The notes under the pieces: model-generated
What the model was told of the DNA's origin: nothing
Database searches by the model: none
What the model saw: only the letters and a program-made list of their open reading frames with translations
From: Strigamia acuminata
Lineage: Eukaryota > Arthropoda > Chilopoda > Geophilomorpha > Linotaeniidae
Assembly (NCBI GenBank): GCA_949358305.1
Contig: OX442316.1
Span: 13,888,001-13,952,000, forward strand
Reading direction: 5' to 3'
Length of the DNA stretch: 64,000 bases
Shown here: positions 51,896-63,891 of the stretch, piece after piece
Layout: each line of letters begins with the position of its first letter
Numbering within the stretch: the first letter of the stretch is position 1
Made by a program: the position numbers and the translations under genes

Positions 51896-54461
51896 ATAGC
51901 AGTTGGAAAAGAAATTGAAAAAAATTGTTTAAACTCGTGAATCAGCGGTTGATTGTCAAGACATATCGTGTATATAAGGAAGTTTCCTCAGCTTTTTGTC
52001 TACTTACGGAGGGGAAATCATAATTCCACGGGTTTCGTTAGGATGAGAGCGTGGAATCATCCGTCTGATAGGTTAACCTTTGAGAATTAAGTACGCAAAG
52101 ATGATTTGTAAAAAAGTAATGGCCAAGTTGATGTGATTTGTCCAATAAATGCCATGATTTGATTTGATTTTTTTGGTTTTTTTTTTTGGTTTAAATTCGC
52201 TTTGCATTTAAATATTTGAATATATTGCATTAATGGTTTTTAGAAACGTTTTATTGCTCGGAAGAGTGAGTTTGTTAAAAATTTGTGCAGCTTTAATCTT
52301 GGTAAGTGTTTCTGTAATTGTTATTTGGAAAAACAAAATTAATAGTAGTAAATTAATTAATTAAAGATTAATTCGTGTGATTTATGGAGCGGGAGAGTAA
52401 AATATGTTGAGTTTTGAAACACTTACCTCGAAGGACGATTTTCTTGTTTGTAGCAGAAAATCTTTGCTCAACCTGTCACCACCAATTACAATTACTCAGA
52501 GACGTGTTTATTTCCTGTTCAATGTAGTCGATAAACGAAAAAAATTAATTGGTGCGTTCATTTTTCACGTTTTTTTGTTATTTACATAATCTCTACACTG
52601 CACTCAATTTTTCGTTAGAGAAATTCAAAAAATTACGTAATTACTTTTTCAAAAATTAAAAAACGAAGAGATTTTGAAAACCAGCCACTGATTGAAACAA
52701 AAAATGATTTTAGAATAGATCGAATCTAAATGAGACTTATTGTAATTAGTTGCATTCGAATTACACGCGGGGTTGGAGGTCAAATATGCACTTATTAGTC
52801 ACAAACACCTGTTGAACACAAAATTTATGAAATTTTGCTTAGATTAGAGTTATTAGGGCGAAATAGAGTCAGTGGCGGTATTGGCACGAAGGAATATGAA
52901 GGAAATAATTTAAATTTTTACAAAAATTAAATTTTGTTTTGGTTGACATTATATGGTGCTTTAAATTGTATTTGTATTTAAATATTTGTGTCAAATGAAA
53001 TGTTAATTGGGGGGGATTTAAAGGCTAGGCAAATCAGGGTTCAATGCACCGTGTCTTGATTAAATGTTCAATCTATTTTATCGTTGTCACAAAGTGAGGG
53101 AAAAGGTATTTTAAAAAAAGTGCACTTGTGATTCAAGTATTTAGAGCCGCTTCCTTCATTTTCTCTTTGAAATGCAGTTGGGATTTAATACGTTGGATGT
53201 ACAATTTTGTCTCGCTCTGGGAGAAAAAGCGTTCACTGCCTTTTCAGATTTTTTTCTTTCCCCCCTTCTCTCTGATTTTCTAATTGAATAAGTAACGTGT
53301 AAGTAATGCAATTGTGAAAATTGAAAATTCGAAATTGAACAAAAATTAACAAAATAGGGTTAATAAAGGATTTGAATGATGAAATGTGTTGCCAATAGGA
53401 TGGAAAAGAAAAATCTAAACATTAGATTAATTAGAATATTAGAAATGGAATTTTTTTTTTGGTTGAATTTTTTTTGTTTATTGTAGATGCTCTAATAGAA
53501 CGCGGGTGTTGTATTGATAGAATTTTTTTTTCATTGTTTTTTAGTGTTTTTGATTAATTTTGGCATTTAATTTAGTCGTTTTGTTGAATTTAGATATTGA
53601 GTTTAGGTTGAATGGACATCCCGCGTCCTATTAGTGCATTTACGGTTTCTATCATTTTTTTTTAGCTTTGAGTGAATTCTATCCAGGCTGAAAGAAAGAA
53701 AAAAAATATTTCATTCCCTTTCTTATTCATAGTTGAGTCATAATTCATCATTTTTATAGTTCTAAGCTTTTAAATAAAAATTAAATATTTCAAAAGTCAA
53801 TTTTTGAAGAATTGTGTTGAAAGACGAAAAATTAAAAATATATATAAATATAAAATATATATTTAAAAAAAAAAAGGAAAAATAATATTTAAAAAAATTT
53901 AAAATTTAAATAAAAAAAAAAAATCTTTTTTCCCAACTCTACCAACTTTGTACGTTATAATTCAAATTAATATTATCCCTTTAAACAAAATTGTAATGAA
54001 TGGAATTAAATTTTGAATAGCTGTGATGGATCTTGTGAGAAACAAAAAATTGTGTTGCTAAAAAAAAAAAAAAAAATTCCGGTTGGATGTTATCAATTAA
54101 CAAATCTTTGCTGTTTTAAACAACTTTTGAGAGCAAATTAAAACCAAAAACTTAAAAAAAAAATACCATAGGATGTAAAATTATATTTTTGTTATAATAA
54201 AATTTATTAAAGATCTCCAGTCGGTGATTTATTCATTAAAATTAATTAAAACGAAAACTATCGTGAGATTTGTGGGGTGCGAAGAATATATAAAGCACTC
54301 TTCGAGTAGAAAAAGATGGCCACGTACCCTAAAATCACGTTGGATTCGTAAAATCATGTAATCCAGGTGGTAGATTGGGTGATTTTCAAAAATCTGATTG
54401 AAAAATTCGTCCGGACTAGTCACTAGAATTCTACAAAAAATGTTATTCTAACATTGTCACA
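51896..54461. other. Intergenic or 3' UTR DNA
   Basis: AT-rich with long A and T runs. I see no coding exon or RNA gene. The part from about 54200 to 54461 is probably the 3' UTR of the TMIE-like gene (minus-strand AATAAA at about 54208-54213). Confidence 0.4.
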
Positions 54462-56399
54462 TTATGCTTCGCTCGATATTTGCATCGCTTCAATTTGATT
54501 GATGTGTTGTTGTTTGGCTTTAAAAAGTGCCTTCCTCAGTTTCATTCGTGCTGACTGAGCACTGGTCATGGGTTCTTCGTCGGTGGACGACTGTGACGTC
54601 TGAGGCTGGACACTTTTCTCCGAGCTGGCCAATTTTGGTACTGAATTGGGAGTTATAGCGGCGTTTGTCAGCGACCTCGTCGACCCGGGTGTTGTGACCG
54701 GCGTGTCGCTGGTTGGGGCTGCTCCATTTTCGAGATTCTCTAAATTTTCCTGCGCTTCGAGGCCCACTCTTTCCGTTACTCGCTCGAGAGCTGGTAATAT
54801 TTAATAAAAATATATTAAAAAGTGACAACGTGTCTGTCAGAAACGTTTCATACCGAATTTGAGATTTGTGTCCTCGATCGGTAACTTGTCGAGTTGTTTG
54901 CGGAATTTTTTCGTTATCTTTTTACGTTTGAAATCCGCCTCGATGTCTTGCTTTGTCCGAGGAATACGAACTCGTATCATACAACAAATGAGAATGACTA
55001 CGAACAAAAAAAAAAATGGCGGCTTACAGTTAAAACATATAAAAACAAATTTCGCAGGATGTTAAAATATAAACTTAATATAAACTTTAAAAAAATTTAA
55101 TATTACATTACAAATTCTGTCTTTTAAAGCGAATATCAAAGTGCTGAACGACTCCGCTCATGAAATTCGCTCCAAAACTCCAAAATAATGATTCATCAAC
55201 GTTAAAATAATTTATTTAGATGTATTTGAAGGGTTGAAAACGCTAGTGACTTATTGTGTGCATTGTGTCTTCCCCACCTGATGAATGGGGCCAGCGAGGG
55301 TGGGGTTTTGAAAAGAGATGTGATGACAGAAATCCGAATACATGGAGTAAGATCAATAAATGATTACTGCAAGATGGGACGTGCGCCTACAAATGTATGT
55401 CAAGGATTCACTGGCCTATTTAATCTTCATTTGTCAAATATCTGCATCAACGTGCACACTCGCACGTTTTATTTTCTCCTTTATAACAATCCAACTCGCT
55501 TTTACGACGACCCGAGTACCCGACCGATCCAATTTTATTCTCATGTTTTTTGTCATCCGCACACGCACAAATCAAGCGCAACATCTACACACAAACACAA
55601 AAAACTTTTGTTTTTTGTTTGTTCCCACGTACTGCCGAGATTTATTGTCAACACTAGACCCTAACACAGAGTTATTGTCTATAAAGCAGAGAGGACCACC
55701 AGGTGCAGTATCACGTGCATTTTATAGGGAGGAAGAGGTTAGCAACATCACGGCGATTCCTCCCACGTGATGAGATGGAAGCGTCTTTTGGGCGTGGTTC
55801 AATGCCGCACGAATGATAACACGAATCTTCATTGGCTTAGTGATCAATTCGAATTCGATTGACTTTTCCCTTCAATGAAAATCGACACGTGACAAATGTG
55901 AAGGTGTGATAATGAACACATGCAGTAATAATGGGGGGAAACATTGGCCCAGATTTGTATTTGGGGCAAATACGATTGATTGTTGTGAATGATGCGTTGC
56001 ACCACCCAATTCCACTTACTCAGTGCCAAGGTGCCGCCGAAGCACAGGAAAAACATGTGCCATAAGCGGAAAAATCCTACCACCCGCTGCTCTAGCCATT
56101 TTGTGCCAAATATTTCGTATTCGTCCGGGGTTACTGGTGGACAAGTGATCTAAACACAGAAAAAACACAAAAGTTATAAATATAAACAATGTAAACACGA
56201 AAGCTCCCCCTTAAACTGCACTGCTGCACTTGCTCGAAGCTTCACTGCAGTACAAGCAATATAAAGTTGGAATACGACAATAAATTTGTTATTATTTGTT
56301 TAGAAAAACGGGCTTAAAGTTGTTTGTCGTTACATCAATGATTATTTGATTTGTTCTTAATTTACTTACTGGTGTTGTGGTACTTGTCGTGTGTGCCAT
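54462..56399 (-). CDS. Tmie: TMIE-like transmembrane protein (4 exons)
   Basis: A homologue of transmembrane inner ear protein, a subunit of TMC mechanotransduction channels in hair cells and in nematode touch neurons. Exons 56399-56370, 56149-56020, 54997-54854 and 54790-54462 join in phase to 210 aa. After a Thr-rich start (MAHTTSTTTP) there is one membrane span (about 41-62) inside RLWHMFFL..LIILICC. Directly after it comes RIPRTKQDIEADFKRKK, closely matching vertebrate RVPRTRKEIEA. The C-terminal tail (about 100-210) is polar and Ser/Thr-rich with no similarity I recognise; vertebrate TMIE has a Lys-rich tail instead. Intron 2 (55.0-56.0 kb) holds CACGTG boxes. A role in mechanosensation is inferred from the family only. 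Confidence 0.85.
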
Positions 56400-56568
56400 A
56401 TCCAATATTTTCTAAAACTCCACAGTTCTTCCACTGCCACGTGGACAGCGGGTGGTGTCATGGGGTTAGACGTTTAAGCCGCTCATGGTAACGTCTTGCT
56501 TCATTTTCGACTCGGTTATAGTGAATCCAAGAATGAGTTTTAAGTTGGGAGCCACCCAAAATCACGTG
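55712..56568. promoter_or_regulatory. Cluster of five CACGTG E-boxes around the TMIE-like 5' end
   Basis: CACGTG occurs at 55712-55717, 55764-55769, 55886-55891, 56438-56443 and 56563-56568. Two lie just upstream of the start codon and three in intron 2. Perfect CACGTG is the core site of several bHLH and bHLH-ZIP factors. At this base composition about one per 10 kb is expected by chance (my rough estimate). Confidence 0.5.
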
Positions 56569-58707
56569 ACGTACGAAAATTTGGATTTTTTTTTTCTCTA
56601 TCTCTTTGCCAAAATGAAGACCTTGTTCGTGGAAATAATTCGCGGCGTTTTATTTTTGCTTGTTTCGTCAATCGATTTTAGGATCGAGAGTTTTCAACGA
56701 TCAATTTTATTTTCCGTTGCCACCACCCATGCACGAAAATCCGCAAGAGTCTTTCATCTCTTACACCAAGATCCCACCCGAAAGAGTTCCTCATCTTTAC
56801 CTCATCTTTTTTTTTTGAATACGAATAAGAATAAGAGTAAGAAAAGGAGATTTAATAACGAGAAATGAAAAATTATTTCTAAGAGGATTTAAAACATTTA
56901 GTTCCAGACACTTATTGGCTTTTATTTTACAATTTTTAAACAAATTAAAAAGAACGAATCAAGACATTTTAATAAAGCAAGAAATTTTTTTTTCACTAAT
57001 TAGATTTTTATTTAATTAAAATTATGTCAATTAATGTCAATAATATTTAATAAATTAGTATTTTCTAGTGTTTACGTAAATATCAATGAAAATAAATTTA
57101 CTTTTTTCTGTGTAATTTAAATATCACCTACCGTAGGATCATCATCGCAACTCATCTTTGGAAAATTTGAATCGCAACATTTGCAGGCTCCAAGCAGTTA
57201 AAACCATGATGTGTGATGGTTGGGCGAGTCATCGGATATCCACTTGGACCCCACCCATTCAACGTCCAATCGAAGGACGACGCAAATTTTTAACCCCAGT
57301 CGAATCATTTGCTACTGAGATTTCCCTCAGGATTACCTACTGAATTAATATCGAGATAAAACAAGGTGTCTAAATTAATAACATAAGTTTACCTAACAAA
57401 TTTCTAATATAACTAGAGCCTCATAATTCTACATCGTAATTATATTATTAGGAAATTAATACACTGACTGTCGTTTTTTTCCTAGAATTTTAATCAGGGA
57501 CAAAAATACCGTTGTAAAAGTTTAACTTCATTAAATAAATTATTAAGCTGGTGTAAAATTACTATAATATTATGATGCCAGTTAACAGCACTCTAAAAAT
57601 TCACTTTGACATTTGAAGGTCGTTCTGCATTTTATTAGTAATTATATAGAACCCCCTCAGCTAAACAGAATGCATAATAAAAGTTGATGCCTTTAAAACT
57701 ATATATAAATATTAAAAGAATTTCGGACCTAAAAAAAAATATAATAATAATAATAATAAATAAAATAAATCTTTTTGGTAATTAATTTTAGTTTGTAGCG
57801 GGGTGGAGACTGAAGATATCAGTTGATGTTGTTTGTAGTGTCAGAGGCACAACTTAAGTTGAAATCAAGCACTTCATCATCTTGTCTGGCCCAAGCGATG
57901 ACTTTCAAACACGAAATATGGACATAAAAAAGGAGAAAATGACGCAAACGATCCCACCTCTGCTTTTTTTGCTAACTAAAGGAACACACCTTTTCTTTTT
58001 GTTTTCATTTTTGATTTTTTTCTTTCATTTTGAATGGTGCGAAATAAATTTTAAATTTAACAGGCGATATGTTTTATTGAGTTATTACTATTAAGAAAAT
58101 ATTAACCCTCGAGTTGTGTGCGAGTCAGCTGATTGGGAAATACGGTAATTAATGTCACGGTGCCGGTGAATAATTTACCTATGATGAAAGGTAATTGAAA
58201 CGCTGCTGTATAGTTGCTTTCATTCAATTGGTTTAGCCACATGCTGATTCGAATGCACACTGATGAATAATTCGATCGTCATTACAAAAAATTGCGAATC
58301 GTCGAGTTCCAATTTGCTTGTTCACTTCATTAGTCGACGACGCGACTTTTATTCTTTAATAGACCGGCTGGCCTGTACAATCATGAGCATTAACTCGATT
58401 AAACTACAACTAGTTATAAAATTACTACAGAAAACTTTATTTTATACTTTTATTTATTTGACCTTTATATAATTTGAATATTATTTTCTAGTGTGAATTT
58501 ACTTCAGTCCGGTTCTTGAACTCTTAGTGATTAAATACGTCTGGGTTTGGATGATAAGAACTATATGTTGATTTTGAACAGATGTTGTTTATTTTTTGAT
58601 AAAAATTAATATTTCTTTTATTATTTTTATTTACTTAAACTTCATTTTGTTGTCGTTGACGGTGGAAGGTGTCCTTACCAACTCTAATCAACAAATAGAA
58701 AATTAAA
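56569..58707. other. Intergenic region between TMIE-like and avidin-like genes
   Basis: No gene, RNA or complete repeat recognised. Open frames at 56485-56868 and 57882-58094 are AT-driven, with no domain features. Confidence 0.4.
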
Positions 58708-59282
58708 TCATGATACAATTCTCTCATTCTGTAAGAACAAAGAAATTTTTTGCCTTGTGCTTTTCCAAAACGACTTTAGATCTTCTTGAGGCGAATGCAA
58801 AAGCCAAAGTGTTTCTAATACTTCTTGGCCGTGTTGGTCGGTGAAACATTGTCCTGCCCATGTCGTAATACTGGCTAATCACGAAAATAAAAATCTTTGT
58901 TTTAAAAAAATCACTTATTTTTAAAGAATTTTACCTGTTTCCCACATAACTACAAGAGCGAACGAATGATTAGACTTTGGATGTACGGTAGCTTCAACCA
59001 CAGCTGTTTTAACGATTGGGTTTGTATTGTTGCTATTGATCATATCCGCTGTCATATAAGTTCCATCGAATTTATTACTGGCACTATCATTTTCTTTCAA
59101 AGTCATTTCTGAACCCATTTGATTTTTCCAATGACCGGACAGATTACATATCTGGCGAAAAGAATATTTTAGGAAAAAACAAAAAAAAGAAGACATAAAA
59201 AGAAACCAATAAATTACCGTACCTCATTCCCACGAATCGTTACGCAACAAACAAAAAGTAAGATTGTTGTAAGGAACAACAT
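58708..59282 (-). CDS. Secreted avidin-family biotin-binding protein (3 exons)
   Basis: Predicted to bind biotin outside the cell as an eight-stranded beta-barrel, probably oligomeric. Exons 59282-59223, 59151-58935 and 58874-58708 join in phase to 147 aa (chicken avidin precursor is about 152). Residues 1-20 are a signal peptide (MLFLTTILLFVCCV..). The core aligns end to end with avidin: CNLSGHWKNQMGS, FDGTYMTA, ITTWAGQCF, LETLWLLHS and FWKSTR. Biotin contacts kept are Asn30, Ser34, Tyr52, Thr54, Trp90, Ser94, Thr96, Trp98, Trp116 and the neighbour-subunit Trp129. Cys22 and Cys102 match the avidin disulphide. The one clear change is Ser137 where avidin has Asn118 and streptavidin Asp128. Introns, signal peptide and a TATA box argue for a resident eukaryotic gene, not contamination. 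Confidence 0.92.
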
Positions 59283-59337
59283 ATCGATATACTGTATCTG
59301 TTGTTTTAACACTATGGCTTCGCAGAGTCGCGTTATA

Positions 59338-59344
59338 CTTTATA
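59338..59344 (-). promoter_or_regulatory. TATA box of the avidin-like gene
   Basis: On the minus strand TATAAAG sits about 60 bases before the ATG, which puts a start site near 59312 and leaves a leader of about 30 bases. This fits a short, strongly regulated secretory-protein promoter. Confidence 0.55.
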
Positions 59345-59918
59345 CTCGATGTTATCTCGTGGACTTTGAAGCAAATTAAGTTGGACATTAAGTGGCACAT
59401 TAAAACATTAAACTTAATGAAGAAAATCAGTAAGAGGAAGTAGACCTAACATGATAAAGATTAAAGAGAATCAGATTGCGTTTAATTTTCTAGGAAAAAT
59501 GAAACAAGATGAGAATGCAGCTGTGCCTTTGTCAGCCAATTTCGTAATAAACCAATTCCTCGCAATCGCCTAACCTGAATAAACTGTGAAACTCATAAAT
59601 GTGGCCGCATGGGGTGGAGCCGCTTTTTAGATATAGATATTGCAGTCGAGCCTTCTGACTACCGACTCGTAACAAAAGTGTCCTATCTTGACCTCTGAAT
59701 TTGCTCTAGTCCAACCTTTGAGGTCTTAGTAATCAAGTTATCAAGTAATCGAGTCTAAATAATAATGATAACAGTTACCGTATGTATATTTGCATGTTTT
59801 GTACAAAAGGGTATAGTAATAACAAAGTTCAGTAAAGAATTGTAAACAAGCATAAATACAACTAGAAATTAATCAAATACTGCTGAAATAGTATATCACA
59901 CGTCTGGTTTTTATCATT
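59345..59918. other. Spacer between avidin-like gene and protease
   Basis: No coding sequence seen. It holds the upstream region of the avidin-like gene and the 3' UTR of the protease, both on the minus strand. Confidence 0.4.
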
Positions 59919-62411
59919 TTATACACGGAAAATTTCTTGATCGGATTTCCCAACACGAGTCCAAGACGAAGATGACTTTTTTTCTTGGAAGAAATCTCCG
60001 AAATTGAATTTTTCTTCAGCACTTTCAAACAAGAATTCTCGTTTTGCCGAGCAATTGCTATCAGCTTGTATGTTCTGGCCTATCCACTCGAGATAATTAC
60101 TCACACGGGTGTAGAGGCCTGGGAATTGAGGGTTACCACACGTCCCCTTGGGATCACCAGCGGACACCACACCTATTAAATACCATCTTCCGCCTCTGAA
60201 CCAAGTCAACGGGCCGCCAGAATCACCCTGAAAATGCGAGTAAAATAAACAAATTTTTAAAAATAATTTCATCCATTAAATACATACACGACATGCGTCT
60301 TGCACTGGATCTGTAAGAGCTGCGCAGATCATATTATTGGTGACTTGACCTCGACTGTACGCTCCTTCACAGTCACTTAAAGGCAAAACTGGCATTTGGG
60401 TTGCTCTTAAAACATCACTACTTCGATTTCCATCTTAATAATTATTTTTTTAAAAATAAAAGATTTGTATGATATATTTTTGTGTGTTTTTACCGAATTC
60501 GTATCTTCCCCAGCCTGCTACCGTGGCTGTAACACCTTCGAACGATAACCCAGTGGGTGGTAAACACACAGGACGTATTCCCGACGAATACGTAATTGAA
60601 CGAGAAAGTTTTACTATGGCAATATCGTTGTCTGATTTTGCAAACGTGGTGCCCCAAATAGGATTAATCGTGATTTCAGATGCATTAATTTTAATGGCTG
60701 ATGTTTTTATAGGAGCTGTAATATTGTGTTCACTTAAACCGATCACAATCTCGCTTGCAGTCCGGCTGAAAATCAGAAAAATTAACTATTGAAATAATTA
60801 TTAAAATAAAAGATTTTATTAATTAAAGCATACTTTCGGAAGCAATGAGCGGCTGATATGACGTAACGGTCATTCACTAATGCTCCGCCGCAAAACTGTA
60901 TAAGAAATGTCGAGTTTGGAATCCTTCTAAAAACAATCACCTGAAATTGATTAGTTTATGTTTAGTTTATGTTTGTTTGTTTGTTTGTTTGTTTGTTTAT
61001 TTGTTTACAGTCCATGGGTATTGATTCGGTTGGGTCTCAGCGCCACCAACAACTCGTGAAAATTGCTGGTCGTTTGCAATTCCACAAACACCTGAAATAA
61101 CAGAGATAAATATTTTTTTGAAACTTTCTCTTTCATTCACTAACCACACGCATTTGGATCAGTCGGAGGTGGTTCAGTGGGAATAGTTGGCATGACAGTC
61201 ACTTCAGTCACACCTGAAATACATAAATGATAAAATATATTGATTTAAATAACTACGAGTATAACATAATAACCAATGGGAACGGCTTGAAAATCGCAGC
61301 GAAATCCCGTATAATGGTACCAGGGATTGCTTTTGAAAAGAATAGTTAAGGTGTTGTCGAAGCTTCTGAATGGCGGAGGAGGTCGGCGACCGCAAAAACT
61401 GCAAATTAAATGTTTCTAATATTTATATTTATTGTTTTTGATTCATCAATTATTCATTTTTATACGTTATTCCGTCTGCAAAGTCGTCTCTTCCATTTAA
61501 ACTTATGAGCAAAAGGTCGCTTTGGCAATTCACTGAATTTTCAATCCAGAATTTATATCTCGTGCAATCCACATATATCGCAAACCCGATTGGTACTTGT
61601 AGTTTCCATGTACACACTTTATCATTTGGGTAATAATCTGGATAATTAGGGGAAAAGATTGTCCCAGTACTAAAATCGTTGATGGCTGCGTAACAAGGTG
61701 CAGTTTGATACTGCAACCGAACTCGGATCCCTTCATCATCTTCTCTGCTTTGTACGGAATAGAGTCTTGCATTAATAAGGGGACCCGGGGACGTGTAAGT
61801 TTGCGATAAGGGACCTGTTTGACAAAATCTAAATTAAAAAAAAATTGATTTTAAATTTTTGATTTGAACTAATAAAAATTCGAATTATTCTACACCTATT
61901 AATTCCATTTATGTCCTCAATCTCGAAATACACATCGGAGCAATTGGCAACATAAGTGACTAGAAGAAAATGCTCAAAAATGAAGTTCACTTGATTCCCA
62001 AAAGGAACCTGAGTAGAATTAATAATTTATTAAGATCTCGTTAACTTTTACTGCTGAAACTACATAAATATATTGATTGGAGTTGCTTGTTAGTAAATGC
62101 AGTTATCTGGCTTAGATTTAGTTTATTAGTTTTATCAATATTAATAAATCAAATAAGATAAAGCAAAAAAATATATTAACTAACTTGGATATTCCAATTG
62201 CATTTTGTTTCGGTTTTGCTAAAAAATGGAGACACCAAATAAGACGGATCCTTTGAATAAAAGTCAACAACACCACCGCATTCTGCCGTTTCCGCGTTTA
62301 CATTTATCTGTAAAATTCATCATGATTTCAACATATTTGGTTTCATCATATATTTTCATGACTTACCTGCAACATACAATATAAACACACAATTTTTTGA
62401 ATGACCAACAT
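59919..62411 (-). CDS. Secreted CUB-CUB-trypsin-like serine protease (11 exons)
   Basis: An extracellular zymogen. Exons: 62411-62367, 62307-62185, 62008-61896, 61828-61466, 61398-61274, 61213-61145, 61091-61009, 60940-60834, 60765-60494, 60433-60288, 60227-59919; phases close to 584 aa. A signal peptide (MLVIQKIVCLYCMLQ) is followed by two CUB domains (about 20-135 and 139-257), a Pro/Thr-rich linker (TIPTEPPPTDP) and a complete chymotrypsin fold. Activation is after Arg292 (SRVVGG). The triad is His339 (SAAHC), Asp390 (DNDIAI) and Ser485 (GDSGGPL). Asp in DACRGDSGG predicts cleavage after Arg or Lys. The C-terminus runs about 40 residues beyond the fold and is acidic/Ser-rich. CUB-protease proteins of this layout occur in arthropod haemolymph and gut; the substrate is unknown. 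Intron 7 carries a GTTT microsatellite. Confidence 0.93.
60967..61007. repeat. GTTT tetranucleotide microsatellite
   Basis: About eight tandem GTTT units inside intron 7 of the protease gene. They begin right at the splice donor GTAAAC when read on the minus strand, so length changes could alter donor spacing. Confidence 0.85.
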
Positions 62412-63690
62412 GTCAAACACGAGGTCATCATTGGTATTGCGAAAAAAAATATTTATGTTAGCATGTGCGTGCGATTAATAAATAAAGAAATAAAGATCAC
62501 ACCTTTTCTAGTTTTCCTCACAGTCCCCGTTTTTGCGCTTCACTTAAAAGAGGTGGTGCATCCTAAGGATGAGGACAACCCATATTTTTTTCATTTATTT
62601 CCGTGCAACATACTACACATGATTTCACATTTTTGCTTATTATTGATATTCATGTAGCAAAAAAAATTACATTAAAGTAAATGGCTTTATTAACATTTTA
62701 CACAATAAAGCCGAACGAAATGCGCATTTTCAACAGCAGAAAATTGCAAAGAGAAACAGTAAAATCTTTAAATTGGCCAATTTTCAACACTCAACACGTT
62801 ACTAATAAGCACTGGCTATTGCCTATCTCCAACTTTGTATTGATAAACAAAGTAAAACCTCCCTCGAGTGTTTCCAGGTTGTGCAAACAGCCATAGTAAT
62901 CTCCTAGCTTGTAGGTGACAAAAGCTCACACAACCACATCAAAAGGACCTTGCACGCTAGAATTAATTAAAGGGTTCGCTTCAATAAGATCGCAGGACAA
63001 TGCAATAGTAGACAAACCGACTTCCCGTATACGCACTTTACTAGTAATCTCAATTCCCTGTCATTTGACACATATTTATTCTCCTAAGACAACAAAAGGA
63101 TAATTAATTTGATAAAATGGTTTTCTTACGCACCATCGTTGTTCTAGTTTAGTCACGTATAATCTCCCATCCATTAGTTACGGATTCTTGAAGTCATTTC
63201 TCAAGATAAATCGCCGATTTATATCACTCAAATAAAGCTCTGGCTGATGATATTGCGTGCTGAGTAAACAAGTGGTGGTCACTATATGCATTGATCGGAA
63301 ATTTATAGAATATTGAAATTCGCACGCAATTAATTTACAATAGTTTTAGTTGTATTTGGAAATGTATCAAATGCAGTGATGAAGCTGCTTTAAGGTTACT
63401 ATGTAGGTCATGAATAAAAGAGAAAAATGGGTGCCGATGTACCGCGGCGAAGGAAATCATAAATAAAATAAAACAAAATAATTACAAACACACGTACATC
63501 AAATTCTGTATTAAAGTCAGATTTTTTGTTATTTATTTCTTTATTTATTGTTATTTTTGTTGTTGTCTGAATTGAGTTTTATATCGTAGACCTTAAAATA
63601 AAAATTGAATTTGATAGGTGATGTGAGAAAGTTCTCGTGGTCCACATTTAAAATTTTTAAATTCGTGGGAAAAGGGTAAAAGGACATTGA
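62412..63690. other. Upstream region of the protease and intergenic DNA
   Basis: No gene recognised. The first few hundred bases should contain the protease promoter; I see no clear TATA box at the usual distance. Confidence 0.35.
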
Positions 63691-63699
63691 AATGAGACG

Positions 63700-63891
63700 G
63701 AAGATGGATACTACACGCGTCCTATACTGTACGTACAGAGTGTGATGTATTGTGAAGTTTGGCGGACGTGAGTCAGGGAGTTTTAGAGCGGTATTTGACT
63801 CAATAGTTTCCGCTGAAGTGGTGTTGATAGAGGCAGAAGGGCCTCGGTGCCCACGAGCCCAAAAAATATGATTTTGATCCACTTACTGCAG
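63700..63891 (+). CDS. Possible first exon of a secreted protein, cut by the window edge
   Basis: ATG at 63868 reads MILIHLLQ and then meets a strong donor CTGCAG|GTAAGA at 63891/63892. The pattern is typical of a first coding exon with the start of a signal peptide. The sequence upstream is GC-richer and could be 5' UTR. Only eight codons are visible and the gene continues beyond 64000, so this is tentative. Confidence 0.3.

Noticed and set aside
55254-55770. Two overlapping 136-codon + strand frames
   Set aside because: They lie inside intron 2 of the TMIE-like gene, overlap each other in different frames and match nothing I know.
63541-63882. 113-codon minus-strand frame at the right edge
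   Set aside because: Its end is a low-complexity Asn/Lys run and it overlaps the better-supported + strand exon with a strong donor.
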